Source: Podospora pseudocomata (lineage: Eukaryota > Ascomycota > Sordariomycetes > Sordariales > Podosporaceae). From it: a stretch of DNA of 64,000 nt. The stretch spans positions 99,501-163,500 of the forward strand of contig NC_085887.1 in NCBI RefSeq assembly GCF_035222375.1, read 5' to 3'. Of the stretch, positions 11,721 through 22,369 are shown piece after piece. Positions within the stretch are counted from its first letter, which is position 1; each line of letters opens with the position of its first letter. A program made the translations under genes and the position numbers. The notes below the pieces were generated by a model. That model saw only the letters and a list, made by a program, of their open reading frames with translations, was not told the DNA's origin and did no database searches.

Positions 11721-11738
11721 TTTTCGTGTTCTTTCGCG
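11721..11738. promoter_or_regulatory. Paired Swi4-type cell-cycle boxes
   Basis: TTTTCGTG (11721-11728) is the reverse complement of CACGAAAA, the classic Swi4 cell-cycle box. TTTCGCG (11732-11738) is the reverse complement of CGCGAAA, a second form of the same consensus. The two lie three bases apart, about 350 bp upstream of the MBF start codon and about 360 bp upstream of the LYR gene. Function is inferred from match and location. Confidence 0.5.
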
Positions 11739-12094
11739 CCTTGTCTTGCTGCGCGCCCTCTGTTCTCGTCGCGTGCCCTTCAATTACTCGGAAGCGAGGT
11801 GGGGCCACATCTTGGCGCCGCACACTTCACGCGCCAGCCGCACAGACCATCCTCTTTTTTTCTTTTCTTTCTTTATCTGTTTACCTTGCAGGTTGTGTTT
11901 TTCTTGCTTTTTTTTTTAACCGTGCACCCGTTGAGCCTCGATTCCAGGTGGTCCAAGCTCCCACTGGAGACCATCATTCTTTTCGACGGCACCTCTTCCC
12001 AACACTTCTCCTATGCACAGCAGTGGAAGCACTCACTGCCTGCTTCATCAGCCAGCCATGGCACGGGAGCCTGGGTGATTTGATTCTCCGCAAC

Positions 12095-13213
12095 ATGTCC
12101 CGACCACTTCAATTACCCCCTCCAACGACCACCCTTGGCCTCTATCGACAGCTCCTCCGCGAATCGTCATACCTGCCTTCGCTGGCCCGTCCACATGTCG
12201 ATCACCAGATCAAGGACCGCTTCCGTCGATATCAGAAGGGCCACGTTGACAATGACCGCCTTCGAAAGAAGCTCAAGGATGCCCATCATGAGCTCCGAGT
12301 CTTGCGCGCTGCCAATGCCGGAGACATGAACCGGATGCAGAAGATTCTGCTCAAAGCTTTTGGCCGCACTGGCAGTCGACGCCGGGACCTCTTTGGCAAT
12401 CTGGTACGACGCCCGCCCCCAGCTACCACCGAGGAACTGGAAGCACAAGTGAGCGGTACCCGAGCGTGGAGCTTTGATAGGGACCCAGACTGGCTGGATG
12501 GGTGGGATACCGAGGCCCTTCTTGCATTTGCCAAGGTCCAGGCAAAAACAAGTCTTCCATCCTCTCCCAGAGGGCCCCTGCTTCCCAAGCACGCCGTCTC
12601 GCCAGACAAGAATATCCCAAAGGAGAATGTGTACGGCAATCCGTTCCCGGAAAAGGTGGCGAGAACGAAGGTCAGGAAGCTATATGCCAGCCTGGCCGAC
12701 CGAGTACTTCCTCCGTTGCCGGAATCCGAATGGGACAGGCTTGCTCTGGTGGCCGAAGGGAAATTTGAAGAGGCCGGATGGTACGTACCCTCTCGGAGGT
12801 CTGCCGCGAAGAGTTTGGCAGGAGATGCCGACGCGCAAGCAGGCGAGTGGAAATGGCAGCTCTACGCTACGAGGCCGGTTGGCCTGGTTGATGTTGCACA
12901 AAATAAGAAGCAAAGGTTGCTCAGCGGGGCTTTGGATGAGAACACGCCACACGGGAACACTCAGCCAGTGGACCGTCACATATACACAGCCAAATTCTGG
13001 AAACGTCTCGTCAAGTCGATATGGCTCCTCACTGCAAAGGGGACGCGCGACCCAGAAAAGGGTGGCTATCGTGTCACTTGGGCGAGGGCACCTTTCCAGG
13101 CTCCAACAGCAACAACCTCTGGGATGGAATTTTTTGAGTCCCTGCCAGTCGACGCATCGCTCAGCAACAAAACCAAGGGCCCAAAAAAGAGGGGACGGAA
13201 ATCGGCACGATAA
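12095..13213 (+). CDS. LYR-motif mitochondrial protein (Cup1-like)
   Basis: Intronless, 372 residues, starting MSRPLQLPPPTTTLGLYRQ. The N-terminus carries a Complex1-LYR motif (GLYRQLLRESSYLP) followed by a basic helical region (HQIKDRFRRYQKG, RLRKKLKDAHHELRVLRAAN). This is the pattern of LYR-family proteins, which bind acyl-carrier protein and the Fe-S or complex-assembly machinery in the mitochondrial matrix. The long C-terminal part (GEWKWQLYATRPVG, RHIYTAKFWKRLVKSIWLL, a basic tail) and the overall size fit the fungal Cup1-like LYR group as I recall it. The start is chosen because the LYR motif normally lies near the N-terminus. The 5' part of the long open frame, reaching into the promoter repeats, is left out. 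Confidence 0.8.
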   Translation: MSRPLQLPPPTTTLGLYRQLLRESSYLPSLARPHVDHQIKDRFRRYQKGHVDNDRLRKKLKDAHHELRVLRAANAGDMNRMQKILLKAFGRTGSRRRDLFGNLVRRPPPATTEELEAQVSGTRAWSFDRDPDWLDGWDTEALLAFAKVQAKTSLPSSPRGPLLPKHAVSPDKNIPKENVYGNPFPEKVARTKVRKLYASLADRVLPPLPESEWDRLALVAEGKFEEAGWYVPSRRSAAKSLAGDADAQAGEWKWQLYATRPVGLVDVAQNKKQRLLSGALDENTPHGNTQPVDRHIYTAKFWKRLVKSIWLLTAKGTRDPEKGGYRVTWARAPFQAPTATTSGMEFFESLPVDASLSNKTKGPKKRGRKSAR

Positions 13214-13220
13214 GGCTCTC

Positions 13221-13851
13221 TTAGTCCAAAAGCGCTGCCAACTTATTCAACCCCTCGCCGTCAACACGCATGCCAACCCACTCGCTCATCATATTGGCGC
13301 CAATGCTTTCGTAGAACTTGATGGAGGGTTCATTCCACTTGAGCACACTCCACTCAAGCCGCCCTCCCTTTAAGGCCACGACTTCCTTGGCCAACTCGAC
13401 TAGCAGTCTCTTGCCGTACCCCTTTTTGCGCTCGCTCTGCTTGACGTAGAGATCTTCGAGGTAGATGCCGGGGCGGGCGCGCCAGGTGCTATAGTTGTAG
13501 AAATACAGCGCGATACCAGCGGGGATGCCTTGGGGGCTCAGGAGGATCAGGCAGCGGGCTGGCTTGTTTGAGGATGTCGGCTCGGTTTCGTCGGCAGCAG
13601 GAACGGTAGATGTGGACGAGGAGGGGGCAAAGGCGATGGTACATAGTAGTTTTTCCTCGGTGGCTTCGACGCTGCTGAGCTCGTGTTCATAGTCGGCGAG
13701 TTCACGGATCAGCTCGAGGATGGCGGGAACATCTGTGTTGTGCCAGTCAATACCAAGCTTGTGTGACGGTGTATTCCGGGCTGGAACAGCTGCAATCGGT
13801 GGGAAACATACCCTCGCGTCTAGCGTGACGAACAATTGGATCTGGAGACAT
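13221..13851 (-). CDS. GNAT N-acetyltransferase (diamine acetyltransferase-like)
   Basis: Exon 1 is 13851-13812, exon 2 is 13732-13221, and the intron is 79 bp. The product is 183 residues. It starts MSPDPIVRHARRED, with the splice joining RRE to DVPAILELIRELADYE, the usual first helix of spermidine/spermine-type GNAT enzymes. The acetyl-CoA fold is clear: IALYFYNYSTWRARPGIYLE, LYVKQSERKKGYGKRLLVEL (the R/Q-x-x-G-x-G/A loop) and EWSVLKWNEPSIKFYESIGA. It most likely acetylates a small amine such as a polyamine or thialysine. The exact substrate is uncertain. An insert near residues 75-95 is Ser/Thr/Pro-rich and looks like a surface loop. It lies tail to tail with the LYR gene, 7 bp apart. Confidence 0.88.
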
Positions 13852-14351
13852 GTTGTACATACGCTGAGCTTCTCTGTCTTGTGGAAGACCATTGAGTCAA
13901 TAATGCCCCGCACTATAACAAGTTCCGTGGTGGGGTCAATTGGATAATCGATTAGGTACCACCCACCCAAGGGCGCGCCTATCCATTGACAGTGTTGACC
14001 GCGTGTACCTGGGGATGTGGGGATCCGATCTGAGCTGATCTGATCACCAGTTCATCCTCAGCATGTGTGTAAACTACTGGGTCATCTCTTGACATGGCTT
14101 GTACGATTTTGTGTTCTGCTTACTCCAATCAACGACCCCGCCATCCATTTCCGATCCCTCACCGCACGCTGCAGAGTGTGTCTGTTCGGGCACACAGCAC
14201 ACCACACCGGGGAATTCCGTTTCTCTTTAACATCCTCCCATGAGCTCTGCTTTTACCCCTCTGACATCATCGCCCTCTGTACTGTACTGAAGCATTCTTA
14301 CCACCCATCAGTCAAGGCATACTCATCTGATCTTGGCCAATCACCAACAAA
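13852..14351. other. Divergent spacer of GNAT and phosphoesterase genes
   Basis: A 0.5-kb head-to-head promoter region. No further gene is seen. Confidence 0.4.
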
Positions 14352-16416
14352 ATGAGTGCATCTCACACCCCCACCGCCGAACCAACCGTCACCTTTGCCT
14401 CGGGCCGTGACACGGTCAACGACCCCCCCGACGTCCGCATCCTCCACTACAACGATGTCTACCACCTCGACTCCTCCTCGGCCGAACCCGCCGGAGGCGT
14501 CTCCCGCTTCATGACAGTAGTAAAAGAATACCGCTCCCCGCCCCAGCCCAACAACAACCTCCCCGACCTCGTCCCCCTGTTCTCGGGGGACGTCTTCAAC
14601 CCCTCCCTTGAATCCTCCATCACCAAAGGCTCCCACATGGTCCCCATCTTGAACAACATCGGCACCCTCGCCACCTGCGTGGGGAACCACGACCTGGATT
14701 TTGGGGTCAGGCAGTTTCGCCATCTATCTTCCAAGTGCCGCTTCCCCTGGCTCCTCGCCAACGTCCTTGATCCTGCTTTGGGCGAAGGTGTCCCACTGGG
14801 TAACGCGAAGAAGACCCACATGATCACCACGTCAAACGGGATCAAGATTGGGCTGATCGGTCTCGGGGAAAGGGAGTGGTTGGACACGATCAACTCCCTT
14901 CCGCCTGATATCGTTTACCGGTCGGCCAGTGAGGTGGCCCAGGAGCTGGTGCCGGAGCTGAAGGAGCAAGGCGCTGACGTGATTATCGCGCTCACTCATC
15001 AAAGAGAGCCAAACGACAACAAGCTTGCGAGGAATCTGGGAGGGGGCATGATTGATCTTATTCTGGGCGGGCACGACCACTTTTATGCGCATAGTTACAT
15101 CAACGGGACCCATGTGCTGAGATCAGGGGCGGATTTTAAACAGCTGAGTTATATCGAGCTGAGGCGGAATCAGGACCTGGATGGGACGGCCAAGAAGTGG
15201 GACGTGGATATTGTTCGGAGGGACATTGTACGAGCGATCAAGAAGGATCAGGAGACGGAGAAGCTGGTCGAGGGCTTGACGGCGAAGCTTAAGAAGAGTC
15301 TGGAGAAGCCGATTGGGTGGACGGCGGAGCCGTTGGATGCGCGGTTTACGACTGTGAGGACGAGAGAGTCGAACATTGGGAATTGGGTTTGTGATATCAT
15401 GAGGGGGCATTACGGGGCGGACTGTGCGCTGATGGCGGCGGGGACGATAAGGGGGGATCAAATCTACTCGCCGGGCCCGGTTAGGGTGAAGGATGTGACG
15501 GATTGTTTCCCGTTTGAGGATCCGGTGGTGGTGATCAAGGCGGCGGGGAGGAATATCTGGGACGCGCTGGAGAACGGGGTGAGTTTGTACCCGGCGCTGG
15601 AGGGGAGGTTTCCGCAGGTGTCGAATATCAAGTTTAGGTTTGACCCTTTGCTGCCGGTGGGGGAGAGGGTGTTGTGGGTGGAGATTGGCGGTCAGCCGCT
15701 GGATAAGGAGAAGGTCTATGTCATGGCTACTAGAGGGTATATGGCCAGAGGAAAGGATGGGTACAAAGCCTTGCTGATCCAATCCGAGGGTGGTGATTGT
15801 GAAGAGGTTGTTTCGGAAGAGAACGGCATCTTGATCTCAGCGATGCTGAGGCAGTATTTTATGGCGCTGACCGTCATGAACAAGTGGGCCAGATGGGGTC
15901 CATCATTGGCAAGACATTGGTTTGTTTCCCCCTTTACTCGGACGCGCAGAGCCCGTCAGAAAACTAACAGGACATCAAAATAGGGACAAGGTGGTACAAG
16001 AGACTTCCTCCAGCTGTCCCACTTTGCCAGCGTCACCAACCGAGACCCGCCAGCCAGGAGACAGGAGAAAACACGGCGACACCACCAACAACTCGCACAA
16101 GGGATGGGACTATTTCACACCTGCCAAACTCCGAGAAAGGAGATCAAGCGTCAGCCCCTTGGTTGGTCACGCAGAAGACGACTCGTCCGACGAAGAGTCA
16201 CCGGATGAGGACGTACACCGGACCGAAGTCAGAGACACTGACAGGGAGCTGAGGGTGATGCGCAAGTTCTTTAGGAAGTGGTGTCGTATTGCGGGTGTTG
16301 ATGATGGCAAGGACTGCGTGGAGGGGCTCAAGGACAGCGAGGGTGAGGTTAGCTGGACACGGGCGATTAAACCCAAGCTCGAGGGGAGGATTGTGATGGT
16401 CGCTTCTCAAGCTTAG
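14352..16416 (+). CDS. 5'-nucleotidase/metallophosphoesterase family protein
   Basis: Exons 14352-15919 and 15984-16416 (64-bp intron) give 666 residues. The N-terminal calcineurin-like metallophosphatase domain has the full set of metal motifs: HYNDVYHLD (about 32-40), SGDVFNPS (about 78), GNHDLDFG (about 112), ALTHQREPND and GGHDHFYAH (about 238). A 5'-nucleotidase C-terminal domain follows, with ESNIGNWVCDIMR, DCALMAAGTIRGD and VTDCFPFEDPVVVIKAAGRNIWDALENGVS. No signal peptide is seen, so it is probably intracellular, unlike the secreted UshA types. The C-terminal exon adds a charged tail with an acidic patch (DDSSDEESPDED) and a helical end. A nucleotide or related phosphate ester is the likely substrate. 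Confidence 0.9.
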
Positions 16417-17772
16417 AGTTGCACTTCAAGATTCGCTCAAACATTGGGCTTTTGGATACCTTGTCGGAGAGACCATAGAAAAAACGGCGAGGATCTGCGA
16501 AACAATGGGCATGTTGCTTTTGTCTTGTTTGGTACGTATGCACGTAGGTGGATGTGTATCATGAGCTGCATGTGCTTTGACATTCCGTGCTTCACGTATC
16601 AAAATAGCCTTGTCAGGGCCATCGACTGAGGGGGAAGTTATCGAGGGTGTGCTATAGTCTTTGCACATGACAGCTTGGCAGTTGATGCAGACGTTTTGGG
16701 GGGGGAGGGGGTAGACGATCCAGCTCAGTTGATGATAAAATTCTTCCTCACGATTGAGGTGTCAGTGACTTGATAATACAATATGGGCCAATCTTGCTCC
16801 TTGCCCGGCCCAAACCGATGAACAGACGGGATCTCGGCCTGGCTTCACCCCGCGTTTTCCTTTCCAAGTCGCAGGTGGACCACCTCACTGACCCCGCCGG
16901 GCCACCCCCTGAATTCCACGTGCATTTTGACGTCCAGACACCGAGCTGAACCAGCCCCCGGCGGCGTTCGAGCGTTGATCCTTTGGGCAGCATGGCCCGG
17001 ATATTCCGATCTACTAATGGAAGAAAAGCATGCCGAAGAGAATGGAAAGATATTGACAGGCAAGTTGGACTTGATATATTGCAATAACAAACCAAAAAGG
17101 ATGTGATGAACTTCGAAGCGAGGACGTTGCCGAATCCGAGCTTCTTGAGTTCTTGATCTATCCCGTTTTCTTTTTTTTTTCTTTCCTTTTTTTTTTTTTT
17201 TTTTTTTTTTTTGGCCCTCTCGGGCTGCAAGTGTGTGCCGCATCGCGCTAGTTCCCGTCATATACACGCCACGCATATTGCTTCCATATCAGTTTCCAGA
17301 GCATTGGCAACGGGTTGCCCAGGGAATTGTCCACCAGGTGGTCCATACATATACAACTGCCTGTACTGCCTGTGTGAGCCAATTTGTTTCACACCCTCGA
17401 TCTTTATCTCCCTGATGAGGTTTGGTGTCTGCTCATAGTCTTGAGCCCGGGCGGCCATGTTATCTATCCATTGTCCGTTAGCCGGAATGGAGCCTGCCCG
17501 GCGTAGGTGGAGCCGCAGTAACGCTGGAGATGTTGAGGATGCCGTGGATTCTCGGAGAAGAAACTCCTCTTTCCGCCTCTCTCTCCGTCTCCAGTCTTCT
17601 TCTCCACGATCCGCATGGAGCCGTGGAATCTGTCAAAATCGTTCAAAAGATTGGAGAGAGCGGGGCCTCTCGGGTCAGGAAAAAGAAAGCGTGATCAATC
17701 GATTGTGAGCAACGAGACGCGCCATGACGGGCAAGGCCGTGCGTATCTTTTCTGAATGATATCCAAGAAACG
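16417..17772. other. Spacer with long T tract, no gene seen
   Basis: About 1.36 kb. It holds a pyrimidine tract ending in some 26 T (about 17187-17212) and no supported coding region. Confidence 0.45.
17187..17212. repeat. Poly-T tract
   Basis: An unbroken T run of about 26, preceded by shorter T runs from 17171. The minus-strand reading frames across it code only lysine runs and are not real. It may be a nucleosome-poor element or a slippage-prone spot. Confidence 0.8.
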
Positions 17773-18288
17773 CTAGCTGACGAGTTCATAGCCGTTGTTA
17801 GGTAGCGAGTTGTAAGCTGCAGCGATAGGCTCATCAATGTCCCGGTACTCGAAGGGGAAGCTGGCTTGGGTGGATGTTTGAGATTGACAGCCACGGATGG
17901 GTTCAGGGGTATCGTTGGTCACCGTGACATTTTCTGCGCAGTGTGAGGGTACCAGCCGCCTGGTGAGGTGAGGCATTTGGGAGGGTCCCCGGTTTTCTTC
18001 ACTCCCCGAGCGCCTTCGAGCATTGGCAATCGGCGGGTCTGTCGCATCTTGAGAGATGAAGAAGCCGATGCTGGGCCCTTGGCTCGACAGCCAGCAACAG
18101 AGGCTCTTGCAGTTGGGGGGCAAAGCGAAGCCGGGGATCACCCTGTTGTTATCCCAACGTCTCTCAACAAGCGAGAGAACGACTGACACAAAACTGGTTA
18201 GCTCACCTGGCTGCAGCATTCGGGTGCGATTTTCAAGCTGGTCGTCGACTGGCAAAGGGGGGCCAAGCCGCCGTGTCGAAGGTGACAT
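17773..18288 (-). CDS. Hypothetical protein, uncertain
   Basis: An ATG-started frame of 171 residues with no recognised domain. It contains SLVERRWDNNRVIPGFALPP and CCWLSSQGPSIGFFISQDAT, which look like folded-protein sequence, then a Ser/Thr/Pro-rich stretch and the ending NNGYELVS. A GTGAGC donor with a CTAAC next to it lies at about codon 28, but no acceptor gives a credible in-frame intron of normal length. The codon pattern is only mildly protein-like. This may be a lineage-specific gene or chance. Confidence 0.3.
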   Translation of the reverse strand: MSPSTRRLGPPLPVDDQLENRTRMLQPGELTSFVSVVLSLVERRWDNNRVIPGFALPPNCKSLCCWLSSQGPSIGFFISQDATDPPIANARRRSGSEENRGPSQMPHLTRRLVPSHCAENVTVTNDTPEPIRGCQSQTSTQASFPFEYRDIDEPIAAAYNSLPNNGYELVS

Positions 18289-18832
18289 CGGTTGGCATCC
18301 CGCTAGTGTTGGTGGTTTTTTTCTCCGTTACCTCTTCTGGAGGATCTGACTGTCGCGTCGATAAATGGTGAAAAGCACAAGGGGGCGGTGGGGGGAATTA
18401 GTGTGAGGAAGATTGTCTGTGTGCCCGCCTCCTCCCTAGGCCATGAGTGCAACGCCCAGCAAACGAGTGCCAAATATGGACGTGGTATATATGAGGGCCA
18501 GCCTTCCCCGGAATCTTTTACCGAACGGTTCCTCTCCTCTGGGCTTTCTGGTTCCCGTTCCTTCTTTTGATATTCCTTTATTCAGCCTTGTAGGCGACAA
18601 TCACCTGCAGCAACAAGCCGTCCCGTCTTGTCCCGGTTTTCTGTCCTTCACATCCCCGTCGACTCTGCACATACATAGGTACATCAACACCAATCGGGCA
18701 GGGAGATCACCGGCGCGAATCTCGGCATTCTTCTCGACCGCAAGGTCGGGGAAAGAAAGAGGTCCACGCTAAAGAAACTGGATTCGGGGATTACTACGAT
18801 TTGGGCGGGCAAGGGACGACAAGCCAGGCGCC
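18289..18832. other. Promoter region of the PTH11-like gene
   Basis: A 0.54-kb spacer with pyrimidine-rich patches. No gene is seen. Confidence 0.35.
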
Positions 18833-20106
18833 ATGAGACTACCACCACCCGAGGTCAGAGCCAGCTGGCCTCCAGCCAATTATGAGAATCCTGAGACGAG
18901 AGGTCCGGCTCTTCTGATCATCCAGCTCATCATGCTTCCCATCGCCCTCATCGTTCTACTCCTCCGTTTCTACGTCCGTATCAGCATCATGGGCAAGGTC
19001 GAATCCGACGATTGGTTCATGGTGGCCGCCGCTGTATGTTTTATATGCCCCTATTCTCGGAGTAGCTTTGGCAGGATGTGACCGTTTTCTGACCTGACTG
19101 GTACCTAGTTGTGCGGAACGGGAGTAACAGTGTGCGTCATTCTGGCGTCCTCCCTGTACGGCTGGAGCCTTCATATTTGGGATCTCAAGTATGAGACCAT
19201 CGTATCCAACCGCAAGGTGTCCATGGCCGTGCAGGCTCTATTTGTCTTCGCGACCAGCTTTGCCAAGGTGTCTATCCTGATCAGCTACCTCCGTCTTGCG
19301 CCCCAAGGGTCGTGGTTCCGAAAGCTCACTCGTGCGTTGTTCTCTTGCCGTTCTGGTAGTACGTTGGTCGTTGATATGGTGCTGACATGACCACAACAGA
19401 GGGCACCATTGCGTTTGTCGCCCTGTTCAACTCGGCCTTCATCGTCGTCCTCTTCACCCAATGCCGGCCAACATCTTCCTACTGGAACATCATCTTTAGC
19501 AAGTCAGACTGCGTCCCCGAGGGCCCGCCGCTCATAACCCAGGCGTCCCTGACCGTGTTGTCCGATTTCTTGGTCTGGATTTTGCCACTGCCGACCTTGT
19601 ACAAGGCCCGTCTCCCGCTCTCGCAACGCATCGCGCTCATCGTCCTATTCTCGTTTGGGGGCGTGGTTGTCATTGGGGCCATTTTGCGACTGTACTGGAT
19701 CTGGCATGTGGTGGAAAGGACATACGACGTGACTTGGGAGGGGTTTCACCTCTGGATCTGGACGGCCGTCGAGGTGCATTTGGGAGTTATTTGCGGTTGC
19801 GTGCCATGGTTGAAGTCGCTGGTCAAGTTCTGGAAGAACGGGGGCTCGACGGCGGCGGGATATTCCCACAACCGAGCCGGGAGTAGGAGTCTGGGCAAGA
19901 TGACTGCGGGCAGCAAAAAGGGGAAGCTGAACGGGGAAGAGGAGGGTGCCGATTTCAGGTGTGATCGGGGGGCCGTGTTTCGGATGGTGAGCGTCAATGG
20001 CAAGAAGCTGGACGGCGATGCGTACATGGACCTGGACAGCTACGACGGCAGCAGTACCGCGAAGCTGGACGTCGAGGCAGAGCAAGGCCCAGCTGCCCGG
20101 AAGTAG
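18833..20106 (+). CDS. PTH11-like/fungal rhodopsin-domain seven-helix membrane protein
   Basis: Exons 18833-19033, 19109-19331 and 19400-20106 give 376 residues. The first hydrophobic segment (LLIIQLIMLPIALIVLLLRF) is followed by RVYVR-type sequence (YVRISIMGKVESDDWFMVAA), the hallmark opening of the fungal integral membrane family that includes PTH11-like receptors and SAT4-like proteins. Further helices include VSMAVQALFVFATSFAKVSI, IAFVALFNSAFIVVLFTQC (with the conserved CxP...YW after it), TVLSDFLVWILPLPTLYKA, IALIVLFSFGGVVVIGAILR and FHLWIWTAVEVHLGVICGCV. No CFEM domain precedes them. The C-terminal 100 residues form a hydrophilic cytoplasmic tail. Surface sensing is possible by family analogy but not shown. 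Confidence 0.9.
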
Positions 20107-20494
20107 ATTGGCAGAACGATGCCTAACCACCTGTTGTAATTAAACACCGACAGCGTCAATGTATCCATCCTTGTTATTTTCTTGTTTTTTTTTTGTTTTT
20201 GTTCACAGACACTACCCCAGATTGCCGGCGCGGCAGTTGAGGCAGCGGAGAAGTGGAGACTCAAACGGCGCACTCGCTAAAAGAGACCGAAAAGGAAGTG
20301 GCCGAAGAGGAGGGGCGTCAACCCTGCCGACCCTGCCGTTGGGCCGTGGCCGGGTTTCATTGCCGATGGAGCTGTGTTGCATCGCTCACTGAGAGATCGA
20401 TAGCCGACCTTCTGGATGAGGCCGAGTTTGCGGGCGCAACAGAAGCAGAGTCTGTTCACTGTAACTGTGTCATCTCACCTCCAAAAATCAGCAC
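20107..20494. other. Spacer, no gene seen
   Basis: 0.39 kb with a T-rich patch near 20180-20200. It probably holds the 3' UTR of the membrane protein and the promoter of the hydrolase-like gene. Confidence 0.35.
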
Positions 20495-21853
20495 ATGTCA
20501 GCCATCATGGTGAGCTACGACCACACAAGCTATCCGTGCGTCAGGATACATACCCCGCTTTCTCGGCGGGGAACTGGGCCTGGCCTCATCATTGTCTCTG
20601 GCGACGACTATGAGGTGCACGACGACCGCGTTAGCCAAACACTGGATCCGCACCCGACCAAGAAATGGGCAGAAGAGGGATATGCGGTGGCCGAGGTGGG
20701 GGTAGGTCTGGTCCAGAGGGAGCAACACGATCGCGTCGACAGAGTGCTTGAGCTCAAGAACCAGCTCACTGAGGCTGTTGATAAACTGAGGGCGACGCCA
20801 GAATGTCAGGGCGAAGAAATTGGCTTGATTGGTAGGTCATGGCCAAGCCATCACAGAGAGGCTCATTTGTCGTCTGGAACAAGACTGACTATGGCATCGT
20901 AGCATTTCACCACGAGCACATCTCCAGGCATCTCCTCGATGCTGTCAAGGAATTTCCTCAGATCAAGGCAGTCATCTTTTATGGCTGGTCACCAAGCGAA
21001 GCATCGCACGTCCCGGTTCTTGCCCACCTGGCTGGGAACACTCGTCCCAGCAGTCATGTTCCGGGGGTGACCATCTACACCTACCCGTCTGCCAAAGACC
21101 ACCTCTTTGCTCTGCCAACTCATGCATCATTTTTGGCGAGCGCCGTCTCCGTCTCCCACACTCGCTGCTTGTCTTTTCTCAAGCCCAAAACGAAGGGCCC
21201 ATACTTTGACCTGGAAGCTATATGGGACGAACACACGCGGTTCGAGTTTGAAGACCGCAGTGTGGAGGAAACAATGAAGACGATGGTGGATGAGCCCTAT
21301 GTGAACCATGTGCCCACCTTGACGGGTGGCATCGGGCGAGCAGCCCTGACGAGGTTTTACCGGGACCACTTCATCTTCAGCAACCCCGACGACGCCAAAC
21401 TCGAACTGGTGAGCCGCACCGTGGGCATTGACCGGGTGGTGGACGAGTTTCTGTTTCAGTGCACTCACACCAGAACCATTGACTGGCTGTAAGTTGAATA
21501 GTGGCCGAAGCAAGACAAGCACAAGGTGAAAAACGGCTGACGATGAGACCGAAAGGATCCCTGGAATTCCCCCTACCGGAAGGAAGCTGAGTGTGCCCAT
21601 GACCAGCATTGTCAACATTCGCGGCGATAAGCTCTACCACGAACATATTGCTTGGGACCAGGGAACGGTTCTTCGACAGCTCGGGCTGCTCCCAGAATAT
21701 CTGCCATTCCCAGGGACCCAGTTAGAGTACCGTGTGCCGGTGGCCGGGATAGAGACGTCAAGCAAGATGGTGGATGAGAATTCGTGTGCTTCGAATGAGA
21801 TGTTGGACTATCAGGTGAGGGAGGTGAGGGAGGTGAGGGAGGTGGGGGAGTAA
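20495..21853 (+). CDS. Dienelactone-hydrolase-like protein with SnoaL-like C-terminus
   Basis: Exons 20495-20831, 20903-21488 and 21556-21853 give 406 residues. The N-terminal half is an alpha/beta-hydrolase-like fold of the carboxymethylenebutenolidase type (GLIIVSGDDYEVHDDRVSQT, EEGYAVAEVGVGL, IKAVIFYGWSPSEASH). The C-terminal half is SnoaL-like (TRFYRDHFIFSNPDDAKLEL, GIDRVVDEFLFQCTHTRTID, MTSIVNIRGDKLYHEHIAWD). The splice joins GLI directly to AFHHEH, where active members carry the GxCxGG or GxSxG nucleophile elbow. No such motif is present, so hydrolase activity is doubtful. The extreme C-terminus ends in a tandem VRE repeat made by a 9-bp repeat. Related proteins occur across fungi. The role is unknown. 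Confidence 0.82.
21812..21848 (+). repeat. In-frame 9-bp tandem repeat at a C-terminus
   Basis: The unit GTGAGGGAG is repeated about four times at the end of the hydrolase-like coding region and yields VREVREVREVGE. The last unit is changed to GTGGGGGAG before the stop. Being a multiple of three, copy-number change would not shift the frame. Confidence 0.85.
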
Positions 21854-22369
21854 TTGTCGGTAACAAACACGTCATTGTTGTCTGCACGTACAAGAAAGAA
21901 AAATGAAGAAAACGAGCAGCCCAAAATGCATTGTTGAAACGCGCACAGTGCTAGGCAGTGCGCGTAGGAGCGCCATGTAGGGCAAATGGTTGGAGTCTAA
22001 ACTGTGCCGTTCCACAGTTTTGTATGGCAGAGGTCACGGGTCTGGTCACGGGCTCAGGCCAAAGTGGGCCTAGCTCGGCATTCTAAGTTTCCACGACCAC
22101 TCGAAACTTTGCAAAATCGGGAAAGCTTTCGACTCGACTTGATTCGATCTCCGCTGTCACCAACTTCTGACGACCGCACACATTACACCCTCTCTCGCTC
22201 CCCACCTGCAGCATTGCCACTGATAGCTCCAGCAACTACGATTATTTTATTCTGTAGCCTCCTTGTCGACTTTCGACTCTCGACTCTCGATCCCCGACCC
22301 CGTCAATCCCTCAAACAACCACCACCAACCACCCCTTGGCCATCCAGCTCTCCGACGACATCAGACATC
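21854..22369. other. Promoter region of the GYF-domain gene
   Basis: 0.52 kb, pyrimidine-rich toward the start codon. No other gene is seen. Confidence 0.4.

Larger units (their letters stand above)
11376..12094. promoter_or_regulatory. Bidirectional spacer of the MBF and LYR-motif genes
   Basis: This 0.72-kb region holds a G-rich minisatellite (about 11500-11575) in the presumed MBF 5' leader and two Swi4-type boxes at 11721-11738. Pyrimidine-rich stretches (11848-11920) lie ahead of the LYR start. A reading frame stays open from here into the LYR gene, but it has no conserved features and begins inside the minisatellite, so I do not count it as coding. Confidence 0.5.

Noticed and set aside
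11456-12094. N-terminal extension of the LYR gene through the promoter
   Set aside because: The frame happens to be open but begins in the G-rich minisatellite, has no conserved sequence and would move the LYR motif far from the N-terminus.
15123-15782. 219-codon antisense frame in the phosphoesterase gene
   Set aside because: Shadow of the 5'-nucleotidase C-terminal domain; no motif.
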